Part shown: positions 22,683 to 35,100 of the stretch, in pieces
Position numbering within the stretch: position 1 is the stretch's first letter
Layout of the letters: each line of letters starts with the position of its first letter
From: Pomphorhynchus laevis
Lineage: Eukaryota; Acanthocephala; Palaeacanthocephala; Echinorhynchida; Pomphorhynchidae
Length of the DNA: 64,000 nt
Assembly: GCA_012934845.2 (NCBI GenBank)
Contig: WNNJ02003366.1
Span: 22,340-86,339, forward strand
Reading direction: 5' to 3'
Position numbers and translations under genes: made by a program
The notes under the pieces: generated by a model
Databases searched by the model: none
What the model was told of the DNA's origin: nothing
Seen by the model: only the letters and a program-made list of their open reading frames with translations

Positions 22683-23444
22683 CAAATAAAAAATTGTGTT
22701 TAAGTCTTGTCTATCGCTCGTCCCCTCAACCGTTCCCAAAACGCCACTAGCGTTACCGCGTTGGACGGCAACGCTCAGCCTCTGCAGCAGGAAATCCGTG
22801 GACTGCCGCCCTTCGGTCACTGCTGCTATCCGTCGACCTATTTGGTGCATTAGGCCTTCCGCCTCTGGGCCCAACGCACCAAGCGTTTCCACGGCGACCG
22901 GCACAAAATTGTAGATTGGTGTTAGGAAGGAGTATTTGCTGCGTTTCTTGTCCTCTGCTTGACTGGCTACCGCTGCCGGTGCGGTCACAGCTGTATTAAG
23001 ATGACTCGGTGCTAAGGTGTCTGGGTAGGTTAAGTCCCAAGCCAAACACCTGCCATTTGATCATGGAGTCAGTGACAATCCATCCGGCCGCCTGTCATCA
23101 TGTTGCGCCAGTGACTTCGACTCCAGACGCGATGGGATTTCTGTCGACATTAGTGCACGCTTGATGTGATCGTTGACTTCGCTGTGGCGTGACAGTCTGC
23201 CGATGGACTTGTGGCAGCTGAGCCCATGTCGTCCGCTGGCGTCTACATCCGCTCCGCAGACACATACATGTGTCAGACAGACTGGGGCACCGAGGCGCAG
23301 GGCAATGGCGATGCGTAGTGACCAGTCGTCAAGTCTTGTGCCGAGCGACGAACAGGGACGTGTGTGAAGGAAGGCCCCGGAATGAGGTGCAGTAGCCGCA
23401 ATTAGACGCGCTTTGCTCGCCTGGTCAAGCGCAGCTAACCACAC
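22683..23444 (-). pseudogene. C-terminal part of an RLE-type retroelement polyprotein (element Ra)
   Basis: The minus strand reads one frame of about 250 codons with a single TGA near 23055 where the family has Trp. In order: CVCGADVDASGRHGLSC, then SIGRLSRH, a Cys/His zinc-knuckle pattern; RRPDGLSLTP, then LAWDLTYPDTLAPSHL, which fits the PD-(D/E)XK pattern of a restriction-like endonuclease; and a C-terminal tail VAVETLGALGPEA and LSVAVQRGNASGVLG. In R2-type and related LINEs this endonuclease nicks the target for reverse transcription. The RT domain is absent, so this is the 3' part of a 5'-truncated copy. The family name is not certain. Confidence 0.7.
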
Positions 23445-23639
23445 CTTCGCTCCCTGGACAGTAACTAACGGAATATCCCTTTGTTTACTGTCCAGGGAGG
23501 ACTATCCCGTTGGTTACTGTTCTGTAGCGACGGACGATTGGACTAGCATGAAAACCGCTCGAGACTGTTATTCGGTCACTGCAGTAGTGTATGTCAGTAT
23601 GCTGATACCGCAGTAGTCATTTAGTCGCCCTGGCAGGAT

Positions 23640-24095
23640 CCGAATTGTGAGTGTCTCGTAATTTCCTGTATAGTTGTAGGATTACGAATCATTTCCATTG
23701 TTTGACGCATTAAATCCGGATTGTTAACGAATTGTGAAACCTCGTGGTTCTGCTCCCTCACTCTTTGCATTTGTGGATTGTTAAGCTTAATTGAACTAAG
23801 CAATGCAGGATTACTCATAAGTCTTTGAGCCAAATTATTACTTAGAAGGTTTTGAATTGCATGTGGATTGGTCTGAATAGTGTCAAAAATATTTTGTTGT
23901 ATTTCAGTAAAATTTGAATTTCCAAATGGAAGGCTCGAAAATGGTGCAAGTGGTAATCTGGATAATGTTGCAGTTCCATCGGTATGTTGATCAATATTCG
24001 GTTGATGCGATATCAACCCCTCCTTAATTGTTGGTGGATTGCTGAAGTGACAAAGAAGCATTATTTGGTTGTTTAGATGTTGAGTGATATGCCGA
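23640..24095 (-). pseudogene. Ubiquilin (UBQLN) fragment, STI1 region, intronless
   Basis: The minus strand encodes LPFGNSNFTEIQQNIFDTI, then SNPALLSSIKLNNPQMQ and NNPDLMRQTMEMIRNP. This matches the second STI1 block of ubiquilins, where NNPELMRQTMELARNP and NSTNFMELQQ occur in the same order. The upstream linker (SKQPNNASLSLQQ) lies in another frame, so at least one frameshift separates them. Both the UBL domain and the UBA domain are missing. Ubiquilins are proteasome shuttle factors; this piece cannot do that job. It lies between two retroelement C-termini on the same strand, which suggests copying or capture of ubiquilin mRNA rather than a resident gene. Confidence 0.75.
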
Positions 24096-24289
24096 AGGTC
24101 GTCGTGGAGACATGAGTTGCAGGACAGGCATGTCAACCTCAGAATGGTCGCCTTTGACGACGGAAGCTGTCCGAATATTGGAGTCATGAACTACCTCAAC
24201 TGACTGGGCCTCGGCCTGTGCGAGGTTGCTCATAGAAAAGAGTCGCGGAGATGGGTCGTCACAATATCCAAGACTTTTCTCAAATAAGT

Positions 24290-25540
24290 GTTGGCCCATC
24301 TCGTCAAGACTTTTGAGGATCGCTTTTGCATTTCCTCTCATCAGTGCGACGAACACGCGCTGAAATAACTGACCCGCTGTGCTGCAATACGGGGTACCGT
24401 TTCTACATGACATAGAACGAGCAATGAAACGAATTAGCTTTTCCCCTTAGGGGTTCCATCCTCCGTAAGTTTCAACAACTGCTGCCGTAAAACTGTATCT
24501 ATTCTCCTCTAATTTGCGTTTACATTTCCTTTCCTTGACACATTTCCTTAACACTTGCTTGCGGCATAGCCAGGGATCTCAGAAGCCATGAAAATATAAG
24601 CATTTTGTTGCGAGTTAGTTGCGGCAAAATCAACTGCTAAAGGAGGGTCCTTATAAAATAGAATGTCCGCCGGTCTCTCTCGCAAACCACAAACTAGGTT
24701 GGGTACCTCCTTTGCAACCCTCAATCCAGCAGAAACCGCTGCTTGAAATACTGTATCCCTTAAGCTATCATGTCGAATTCTAGGGTGGCCTCCAAACTGA
24801 CATGTTAGGGCGTGGAAGCCGAATTTGTCTGTCATCCTAAGGCAGCGTCTGCATCGATAATCACTGTTACAGAGAGACATCCCTAACCAAAGACGTAGTA
24901 GCACAACAAATTCATTTAATGCCAAGTTCATATGTGTGGCTTTGCTAGGGACGGCCTGTAACCAAGCACACGCGTATGGGCATGAAACTGCTAATAATCG
25001 GGTACTATCGAAGCGATCGGCATTCTCCAATAGCATGCGGCGCGACACTTCGTCAATGTGACAAGATAATCCTCGTTGATTTGTTTGCAGATTTCCTACG
25101 TGTTGCGGAATAATAGATTTAACGAATTCCTACCCAGGGAAAGTTATAGGGTCAAGGTTTAATTGGCTAGCGACAGTGTCTACACTGGACAGGAAGGCTG
25201 CCTGAGAGTGTTGGAAGCAGCTTCGAAGGCCCAGTCCTCTTATCTTCAGCGGTAAGCGAGCTTGCATCCACACCTACTTATCGGGTTGAATAAAAGTGAT
25301 ATTGCTAAAACACTTCAATATCAAGCGGTCGAACAAACGGAAAAACTCTTCGGCTAAGGCGGGGTCTATAGTGCGCATTAAATGGATTACCCGTCAAGCG
25401 GATGCGTAGCTACGAAGCAGGATGAATGCAACTTGTGGGTCAGGGAGATTTTCGAGCGAGTCCAGAGTTTGACGCAGGGATGGTAGAACAACATCGACAA
25501 GGTATCCCGAACAATGTTCCTTAGAACCGATGGGACTTAC
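24290..25540 (-). pseudogene. C-terminal part of a second RLE-type retroelement (element Rb)
   Basis: On minus, from about 25540: a post-RT region with LPLKIRGLGLRSCFQHSQ (25255-25200), then an open frame at 25048-24548 with CRRCLRMTDKFGFHALTC and GGHPRIRHDSLRD (zinc knuckle), and RERPADILFYKDPPLAVDFA (endonuclease-like, with Pro-Asp replaced by Pro-Ala-Asp). In another frame at about 24380-24290, LFQRVFVALMRGNAKAIL parallels the C-terminal tail of element Ra. The same domain order but low identity shows a different family from Ra. Several stops and frame changes mark it as a relic. Confidence 0.6.
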
Positions 25541-25865
25541 AAGAATTCGAAATTCTCTATTTTTTAGTTTAATTACTTTTATTTTGAATGGAAAATTTTT
25601 CGTAAAACATTTTGCAAAGTTAATTAAGACTGCATAATTCTTATTTCAATTAAATTGTGTATTTAATTTATAAATTTTCACAGCAGACGAGTCGAATGCT
25701 CATTGTCACCATCAAAAAGATCGAAAACGTGAAACGTAAATATTGGATCAGTAGCTGATGAGTTCCATCAATACTGAAATGTAGTGTATTTTTGTTGGCT
25801 TAAAATATAGGATTAAAGCAACGTGCAGGATACCTTCAAAATTTCAATTATAGATATTATTTCCT

Positions 25866-28190
25866 GATGATCTTGTATTGATACTTGTATTTACCTATCC
25901 CACAATCCTCCAATAGGAAGAAGTGATCACTGTGTTTTGGTGTTTAAGCTGACTGTAGCTTCAGATATTCTTGCAATCGATGCCGAACCTTCATTGACGA
26001 AGAGATCATGGCATCATGTTGATGTTGAGATGTTACAACAGTTTGTGTTCTTGTTGAACTTTGAGTGTGGTGATATTGGAAGCCAGGAACGTTGGAATTT
26101 CATTCGAGATTTACTAATTTGTATATCTGATTTTTTTGCTCCTCGTAGATTAATACGTAAAACTGCTCATAAGAAGCCTCCGTGGTTTGACAGTAGTCTA
26201 CGTGAAGCTTTCAAAAGACGCAACACTTTGTTCAGAAAGTGTAGGCACAAAGGTAATTTGATTGCTCAATTCAAACTTGCTCGCAATGCATTTAAACGCC
26301 TCAGAATTAATAAACGTATGGAGTATGAGGACTAAATTGTGCAATCTTTAAATAGCTCCCCCAAACGCTTTTGGTCATATGTTCGTCAAAGTACGCATAT
26401 TTATTGTGCAATCACTAGATTATCATCAAACGGTAAGTTGCTTGATTCCCCTTCTGACGTTGCTAATGAGTTGGCTAAGGCATTTGACCTAAATAATTCT
26501 AGTTCGACCATAGAAGATAGTGTTCAGTCAGTCAGTTTTCCCACATGCATTAGTGCTCCCATTGTATTCAATGTGGATGGTGTGGCTTGGAGGTTATTAC
26601 ATTTGTCGTCTTCATCTTCTTCAGGTCCTGATGATATTCATCCGCATCTACTCAGGGTGTTGAGTCAACATTTGGCTCCTTCGGTCACTAGCTTGTTTCA
26701 GGCATCTCTGGATAGCGTGAAGGTACCGTCTGAATGGAAGAGTGCGATAGTGGTGCCGGTATTTAAAAAGGGCGACCCGCGGTTAGCAGACAACTATCGA
26801 GCTATAAGTCTTACAAGTCATTTGGGTTAGGTATTGGAACGGATCATCCACGAACATATATTCAGACACTTGAGCATATCAGGTCAGCATAGCTTTATGC
26901 AACATGACTTCAGAAAAGGACGTTCTTGCCTTACCAACCTTTTGTCTGCCCGTGAGGCCTGGATTGAATCCATGTCTCAAGGAAAGGCAGTTGACGTTAT
27001 TCTGTTCGATTTTAGTCGTGCGTTTGATCGTGTTCCCCATAGTCTCCTCATTCAAACAGTGGCCAGCTATTGCATTAATAGCTCAGTTATAGGATGGATT
27101 AGAGATTTTCTATCTAACAGATCTTTCAGAATACGAGTTAGTAGTACCCTATCCTCACCGCATTTAATTACGTCAGAAGTTCTTTCTGGTTCTGTACTAG
27201 GACCTTTATTGTTTAACATGTTTATGAACAGTTTACTGAGACAACTCCATTGTCCGTGTTTATCCTTTGCTGACGACATCAAAATCTGGTGTGAAGTCTT
27301 ATCTGCAGATGACCATATCCGTTTACAGCGTGACATTGACAGGGTTCATATATGTAGTATTAATACTGGGGTATTGTTAAACATTTCTAAGTGCTCATAC
27401 ATTCGTCTCGGTAGGTCCAATGTGTCTTCCTTGTATAGTGTCGGGACATGTAGTATCATTTCGACCAATCAGGTTCGTGATCTTGACATACTTATGCAAT
27501 CGTCACTTAAAACTAGAATGGATACTGAAAGACGTTGCTGTTCAGCAAGGAAGATGATTTATCTAATTAAAACTTGTTTCTTGTCAATATCTCCTTAGTG
27601 TTTTGCTCGGCTATATAATGCGCTTGTTCGTCCCCATATCGAATATGCTATCCAGGCATCATTCCCTTCTACAAAAGGTGAAATGAGGGATTTGGAGAAA
27701 ATTATACGTCGTGGTAGCAAGCTTGTTAGAGGATGTAAAATGATGAGTTATAGCGATCGTTTGACTTCAATAGGCATGATATCAGTGCAAGCCAGACTAC
27801 TCGTTCTGGATCTGTTTGCGATATGGTCTATAGTAAAGGGGATATATGGATACCCAAGTGAATGTGTTAAAATGAATGTCCGACAAAGTCGTAGGGGTGA
27901 TTCTCTCGCGTTATGCGCAAGACAAATTGGAAGGTCGACAATGGTATCTCGATTGTCACGCAGATTGAGAAAGTTGTGGAACGCATTGTCTCACGACATC
28001 ATGACTGCGTCATCATTGAGCCAATTCAAAGCCATGGTCACCACTTGGATAAGACACGCTGATCAAGGCAACATCGGTACTTCTTATCCTTGGTTTGGTT
28101 GAAATTGATATGTTTGTTTAATGTTTTGTAATGTACGATGAGCGGACAAAACGGCCTTCTCGGTCAAAGCTCTGTATATAATAATGACTT
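25866..28190 (+). pseudogene. LINE-D ORF2 (CR1-like): endonuclease end and complete RT, three stops
   Basis: A single frame runs from the endonuclease end (SDHCVLVFKL near 25925) to 28102, with only three in-frame stops (26336, 26828 and 27596) and no frameshift. Motifs: KKPPWFDSSLREAF, SSSGPDDIHPHLLR, AIVVPVFKKGDPR, DNYRAISLTSHLG, LFDFSRAFDRVPHSLL, SGSVLGPLLFNMFMN, LSFADDIKIW (FADD in place of YADD), LLNISKCSYIRLG, and the CR1-type tail LRKLWNALSHDI. The 3' end, with a short TATATAATAATGA stretch, is near 28185. The copy is 5'-truncated: ORF1 and most of the endonuclease are absent. Confidence 0.8.
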
Positions 28191-29132
28191 CGAAAGTACT
28201 CAAAATATTTAGTCCGAAAATGTTTTTTTTTCTTTTAATTGTAAACATGTATGATCAAATGATTTATGGGAAGCTTAACCAACAGCAAACTAAAATTTTC
28301 AAATTACTATATTAAAATTATTTTGCTGTCGATGTGACCTATTAAATTGCATTTACTTCTTTTTACCTATTTGAATTTTAAAATTGAGAATTAAATTTTA
28401 GTGATAAGTGTAAATAGTTTTTCAATCTGGTAATGAAAATATTCTTCAAGATTTAAATTTATGTAATATTTATTTATAATGAATATTTAAATAATTATAA
28501 TAATTATAATAATATTATAATAATATATTAATTATTATATAATATTATAATAATTATTTACTTATAATTTTTATAATATTCTTTATTTAATACAAAAAGT
28601 CATTTTCCCTGATTTTCAAGTTTTCTTTTGCTAATTTTTAAAGGCAAATTAATAATTAATTTATGAATTTATAAAGATATAATAAATTTATCTATTATTT
28701 ATGTTAATTAACATTGATACTTAACTACGAAAAGTTGATAATTTTAAATTGTTTGTCGTGAATGCACGCAGATAATATACCTAAATTTAATTGACAATTT
28801 ATAATTTGCTTTATGGCTTTCCTAGAAGCTTTATAGTGGAAAGAGATGCTGGAACTTATTTTGAGCGATACTTAACCCATTAAATATTAATATTTTTGCT
28901 TATAAAATTTGGGATTGCAAAGGCTTGTATAATGGCATTAATTCTATCAAACAAGTGATTACATTTTCAAATGAGTTTTTACAATACCGTTTGAAATTAA
29001 ATAATTAGCTCATTGTAATTTTTAAATTAACGTATTTTTTACAAATTTTTAATTTTTCTGACCGCATTATACTTTAAACTTTTACAAGATGGAAAAAACG
29101 CACTAGATAAAATAGCTGCTTAACAACGATCA
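28191..29132. other. AT-rich region upstream of CDK11
   Basis: No coding similarity; long runs of ATAATTAT-type sequence at 28480-28570. The CDK11 promoter should lie here or just upstream of 29133, but no clear element can be named. Confidence 0.4.
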
Positions 29133-32100
29133 ATGAGTGAATCATCCGACATTGATAATGAGCATTCCAGTAATAAATTCCATACATTGCACGCAAAGAC
29201 CACCTTGACCAAGTAAAATATGCGAATCTATATAATCAAAGGATTATATATTTATTCTTTAGAGCATCAAATCTTCAGAACGGCAGTCACAGTGCATCGT
29301 CACTCTCATCAAGTTCGTCAAGTGTTGAGACTGGCAAAAGACACGCGGTATGTTATAAAATACAGGCAGTTAAGCAGTACAATTAGTACAAGCAATAACG
29401 ACCCAAATTGTATTCATTATACAATTTTATTAAATTTACATATTTGATTATTATAGCTCACAATAAGTTATAATATTATGTATGATCGTAATACTAGTTT
29501 AAAGAATTAAAATACATAATCAACACTTCAAAATGTTGTAAATACATCATTTAGAACGTATACCATAAGCCGATTGGCACTATTGCAGGTGTAAATTCTT
29601 AATAGTATTTATTAAATTCTTAACAGTATTGAATTCTTTTCGCTTTGCAGTAGAGCGATAAGATAGCAGGCATGCTGTTCAGCTTGCGCTTGTGTAAGTG
29701 AAAGCTGAATCCATTGTAGTGGATTATTCACTGTTAGTGTAAACGAAAGCTAGATCTCAGTTCATTGCGCTATCGGGGTTTGTGCCTCCAGAGCTAGTCA
29801 AAACTACTAAACAGAATATTGCTTGTTTCTATTAAAGTTCTCTCATTTTTTGACATTTTGAGTCTGTCGTAATAATTGAATTATTTAAGTCCCCTTGGAT
29901 TGTATTTTTTATTTTATCTGCTATACACTATATAGCAGATAATAGCAGATATATAATATACATCATGTTTATCAAATTCGTAAGAATGTTGTAAAATTTA
30001 GATACATCTATCACATCCTTCTACCATTTTATTCCTTCTAGCCATTGCCCCATTTCACTCCTCTCTACTCTTTCTAAGCTCTTAAAACGCCGAATCTTAA
30101 TACAGATCAACGTTTATCTCTCTTCATCCAATCCGTACCCTCCTTTCCAACCCGCTTTCCGCTCTAATCACTCCACAGAAATCGCGTGCATGAAAGTTTA
30201 CAATGACCAACTAATTTCTCGTGGCAATACTCTATATAGGGTTCTCATCTCCCTCGACCTCTCCTCGGCCTTTGACATCGTCAACCACTCCATCCTCCTT
30301 TCTCGCCATCGTTATAATCACTTCTTTTCTTCCTCCATAGCATAGCTTACCTCATATCTATCCGACCATTCTTTTCGCGTCTGTTCAAATTCATCATCCT
30401 GTACATCCATCCCTATTTTCGGTGGGACCACAAGGTTCAGTCCTATGTCCCCTGCTTTTCTCTCTTCTACTTAGCGATATCTCTTTGTTTATCAAAACTT
30501 ACTCTTTTTACCTCATGCAATATGCCGATGACATCATCTTCTATGCTCATGCACCCGTCTGTCGCATACACGGTATCGAAATTTCTACCTCCAACTGTCT
30601 TTCTTTTATCTTCAAACGTCTCTCCCATATTCGTCTCGTTCTAAACTCAGGCAAGTCCAAAATAATGTGAATCCTCTCCCGTCAACCTAACATATCTCCT
30701 CCCGCTGTATCTTTTGCCTCATCAATCCTTCCAATAGTCCACAATCTCACTTTCTTAGGCTTCCATTTCGATGATTACCTTTTACTTAAAAATGTTCACG
30801 GCAAGGTCCGCTCGTCTAACTTAATTATCCGTGACATCCACCGTATCCGCCCCCTTATCGACTTCCGTTCTTGAATGTCTCTTCTTTCATCGTTTCATTT
30901 CCCTAAAATCGATTACTGCCTCGGCCCTTTTTTCATTTCTCCAAAATCCATCACCCTACCCATACAACTTTAATTCATTAATTAAATTACATTATAGAAT
31001 CATTGAGCTATTTGAAATAAGACATGAATGTTTAGAGGACGAGTAAAACGAGGATAGACCGAAAGCCAATGAAAGTATGCCGTTTTTCGAACGAAATGTC
31101 GATGGAGGTGCATGACAGCTGTGATAGCAGTAATGATAGTGAAGAAAATGACTTAGATGGTACGTATATTGAATTTTATCAAACGTTTTAATAATTTATT
31201 TTATCCTGGAAATGCGTTAAATTTGAACGATGTTAGTTTGATAAACGAACTATCACATTTCCTATGTTTGCGTCTAAATAGACTAAATTATTAGTAGTTC
31301 ATTAATGCCTAATGTATTTGTCGTTGATTTGCTTATATCAATTTTTAATTTATTTACAAATTAATAGATATTTTAAAAACACATTTAATAGCAAAAAGAG
31401 AGTAATCGTTTTGTTATAACAATTTTAAAATTTAAATTTTTTTATTTGTAAACAATGACATACAGAGTTAATATTAGTTTTTTTATATTTATGTTTTTAT
31501 TATTATTTAGTTGAACGATAAAACAATAGAGCGATTTTGAAGTTTTAAAGTTGAAAATATCAAGAATTTGTTTAGTACTAAAACGTTTCTGAAAATGTTC
31601 CTTGATTCTTATTTTTCTTTTTATTCTTATAGAATAAAATATCCCAATTGAATTATAATTTTTAAAGTATTTATTTATATTTTTGTTATTCTTTGTACAT
31701 CCATTTTCTTTTAAATAGTTGATAATGATCAATTTATTGATAAATAATTATTGAATCTGGATCAAAGAAATAAGGAAAATTTTATTTGATATTTCGCTAA
31801 CTTCTGTTAGCATCTTTAGAAAATTACCTGAAGATGCTAACAGAAGTTAGCGAAATATCAAAAATAATTTCTTCTTTCCTTTGATTCAGCTCCAATAATT
31901 ATTTAAATCATTTTAGTTGATATAAAATAATTTTCATATTTAATTTGTAAATATCATTTTAAACGATAATTATCGTATTTGAAATGTATTTTATGATATC
32001 ATAAAATACATTAAAATACATTCGAGCTGGATCAAAGAAAACAGGATTTTTTTATATTTCGCTAAGTTCAGTTAGCAAAATTGAATTTTCTGCAAATGCA

Positions 32101-35100
32101 AACGGAGGTTAGCGAAATATCTAATAAAATTTTCCTTCTTTTTTTTAATAATTCAGAAAATTACTTTTTTAAAAATTAAATATTTGTAATTTTCTGCTAA
32201 TAACAGAAGTAAAACATTAAAAAATTCCTCTTTTCTTTATCCATCTCTAATAAATATACATCCATTTTCAATTAGTTTTATGCTATCAAATAATTACCTC
32301 ATAAAATATTTACACATTGAAAAATAAATGTCAAATTTTAAGACGTTAAAAAATTATTTTGCAGATAGCAATAGAGGCACGTTCATGACTCCAATCCTTG
32401 ATAGCGATGATCAGAAAACATTTATGCGCCCTGTTTCTCCAAAGGAAGTAAAAATTGAACAAGCACCTAAATCACAACCTGCAAAACTGGTTTACTATTT
32501 CCCGGCCATCCAGGGATGTAGAAGTGTAGAAGAATTTTCATGCCTTAATCGAATAGAGGAAGGTACATATGGCGTCGTGTACCGTGCAAAGGATAAAAAA
32601 TCAGGTATTTAGAAAACTTAGCAGGATTCTTTCAATAAAATATCCATCTTGTATTTAAATAATTCTTTAAAGGATGTTTATAATTACGTTTTTAGGGGAA
32701 ATTGTCGCTTTAAAGCGTCTTAAAATGGAAAAAGAGAAGGAAGGTTTTCCAATTACTTCACTTCGTGAAATTAGCACATTACTGAAAGCTCAACACGAAA
32801 ATGTTGTTACTGTCAGGGTAAGAAATATTCATGAGTACTCTTTTTGCATAATTATATCTATTATTGTAATTTTATACTATTTTTATTGTTGAAACTCACA
32901 TTCTTTTGTAGTTTTTAATTTTCTTTATACTTTATATATTTAAAAATTCTGTCAAATTTAAGATTTTTGTTAATCACTTTAACAATTATAATTTAGGGAT
33001 TAACAAATATAAGCGCTAATGAAATTTATATCTGATAAGTGGCCTGATAATTTATATCTGATAATTTATATCTGAGTGGCCACGATGCCAATCGTGGCCA
33101 ATCACTACAAACATAAACCAAGAAGACGGCAAAGTTGCTTGAAATTGTGACTTCGAAACTTGATATTCACATCATCGATTTAACACAAGCGCGTTTGTAG
33201 CGAAATTCGTAGAAAGTCTAAATTTAATCTGTACATAGGGTGTATAAAGCCGAATAGTTTAATGCAAAATAATTATTTTCTTTGTTGTTTACCATCAGAT
33301 ATTGACATTAGTAGTCTGTATTTTTTTATCATGGACGCACAAATATATTATTATAACATAATCTATTTGTCGTTTTACGGTCAAATATTCCCAGCCATTT
33401 TAATTCAACTTCTGCATAGCCACCTGATCGCTACGTTGCACTGTTTCTCACAGCATTTCTTATTGCTATCTTATTGCTATTACAATAAGAAATGTAGTCT
33501 GGATACGTCTTCTAGAGCTATTCCATATGCAATAGCAATTGTGTCATGAAACTGATTTTGGATCAAATTCAATTTTGACCCTTGTCAGATTTCGCAGTGA
33601 GTCTTCACGGCGATTCATTATGCTGACCGTAAGATATTATAGTTCGATAATTTTATAAATTGATCAAAATAAATTTATCTCTTTAATTCAGTTTCTATCC
33701 ATCAATTTTAGCTCACAAATGCTATTTGACCGTAAATGTTCTAAGATATAAAGTCCCCAATTTTGTAAATCATGTTATGGATTTTGAAATACAATTATTA
33801 ATTGATATTAATTGGCATCATTATTAATTGGCAATGAATATTTCCTGTGTCATTTTTAAACTCAAAAGATTAAAACATTTAACATTTAAAAATTAATTAG
33901 ATTATTTTATCAATTTAAAATATTATCAATTAAAATATTTAATAGATAATAAATAAAATCGTCTAATCTTTTATGATTAAAGTATGCAGCCCTTAAAAGT
34001 TTCAATTAAAACGTTCTTATTTCTAGGAGATTGTTGTGGGCAGTAACATGGACAAGATATACATTGTAATGGATTATGTTGAACACGATTTGAAAAGCTT
34101 AATGCAATACAGTATGAAAAAGTCGTTTAAAATAAGTAAGCTAAGTTCACTAAATAACAGTTTATTAATTTCTTTTAAATTATTCTCAAGTTACTTTCAA
34201 AGAAATTGATTAATGAATAAATTCATAACGTGATTTCATAGTGATTGTTAACAGCAAACACAAAGCTTTTACTATCATGCTTATATTACATTTTGCAGGT
34301 GAGGTCAAGACCCTTATGATTCAGTTATTGCGTGGTGTTGCTCATCTACACGATAACTGGATAGTGCATCGAGATTTAAAAACGTCAAATTTGCTTCTCA
34401 GTCATAAAGGAGTATTGAAGGTTAGTTGACCAAAATCATTAAAATAGTTTGATAACATCTAACTCATAGATATTTTACGTTTTCTATTTTGACATACATC
34501 TTATTCGTTAATAGATAAAATTATTTCTATTTACATTCTCTATTTTATTCCTAAATATCAATATAAGCATTTAAATATAAATAAACTATTTAATTATTTA
34601 ATTTTTATTTAGCATTATTTTTAATTTATAAAATTTAAAAAAAAATAATTTTTAATCTATAAATTTTTCACATATAATGAATTTCATGCAATAACATGTT
34701 TATGAAACGTAAATAGAATAATTTCAGTTACAACTCTTGGTTGTAACTGATATTGATTGTAACTATAAAAGTTGTAACTTTCAGTTACAACTTTTATATA
34801 TTTGAATTTAAATCTATTTAGGAACTTCAATTTTAGAAAAATACATTTTTAGTGTTCATTTGCTTGAAGCAAATTATATTTTTATTTTAATTAATCAAAT
34901 TGAAACATTAATTTAAATAAAATATCTGTTTAATTTAAAAATTAATTAATAAAATTTAAGTAGCACTAAATTAAAAATTTTGGTCTGCCAAAAAGTATTA
35001 AACTAATATTTTATTAATACTAATACGTTAATATTATAGTTGTCATTAAATTTTTTTATAGATTTTAAAATAATTTTAATATAATTTTTTATCAGTGAAA

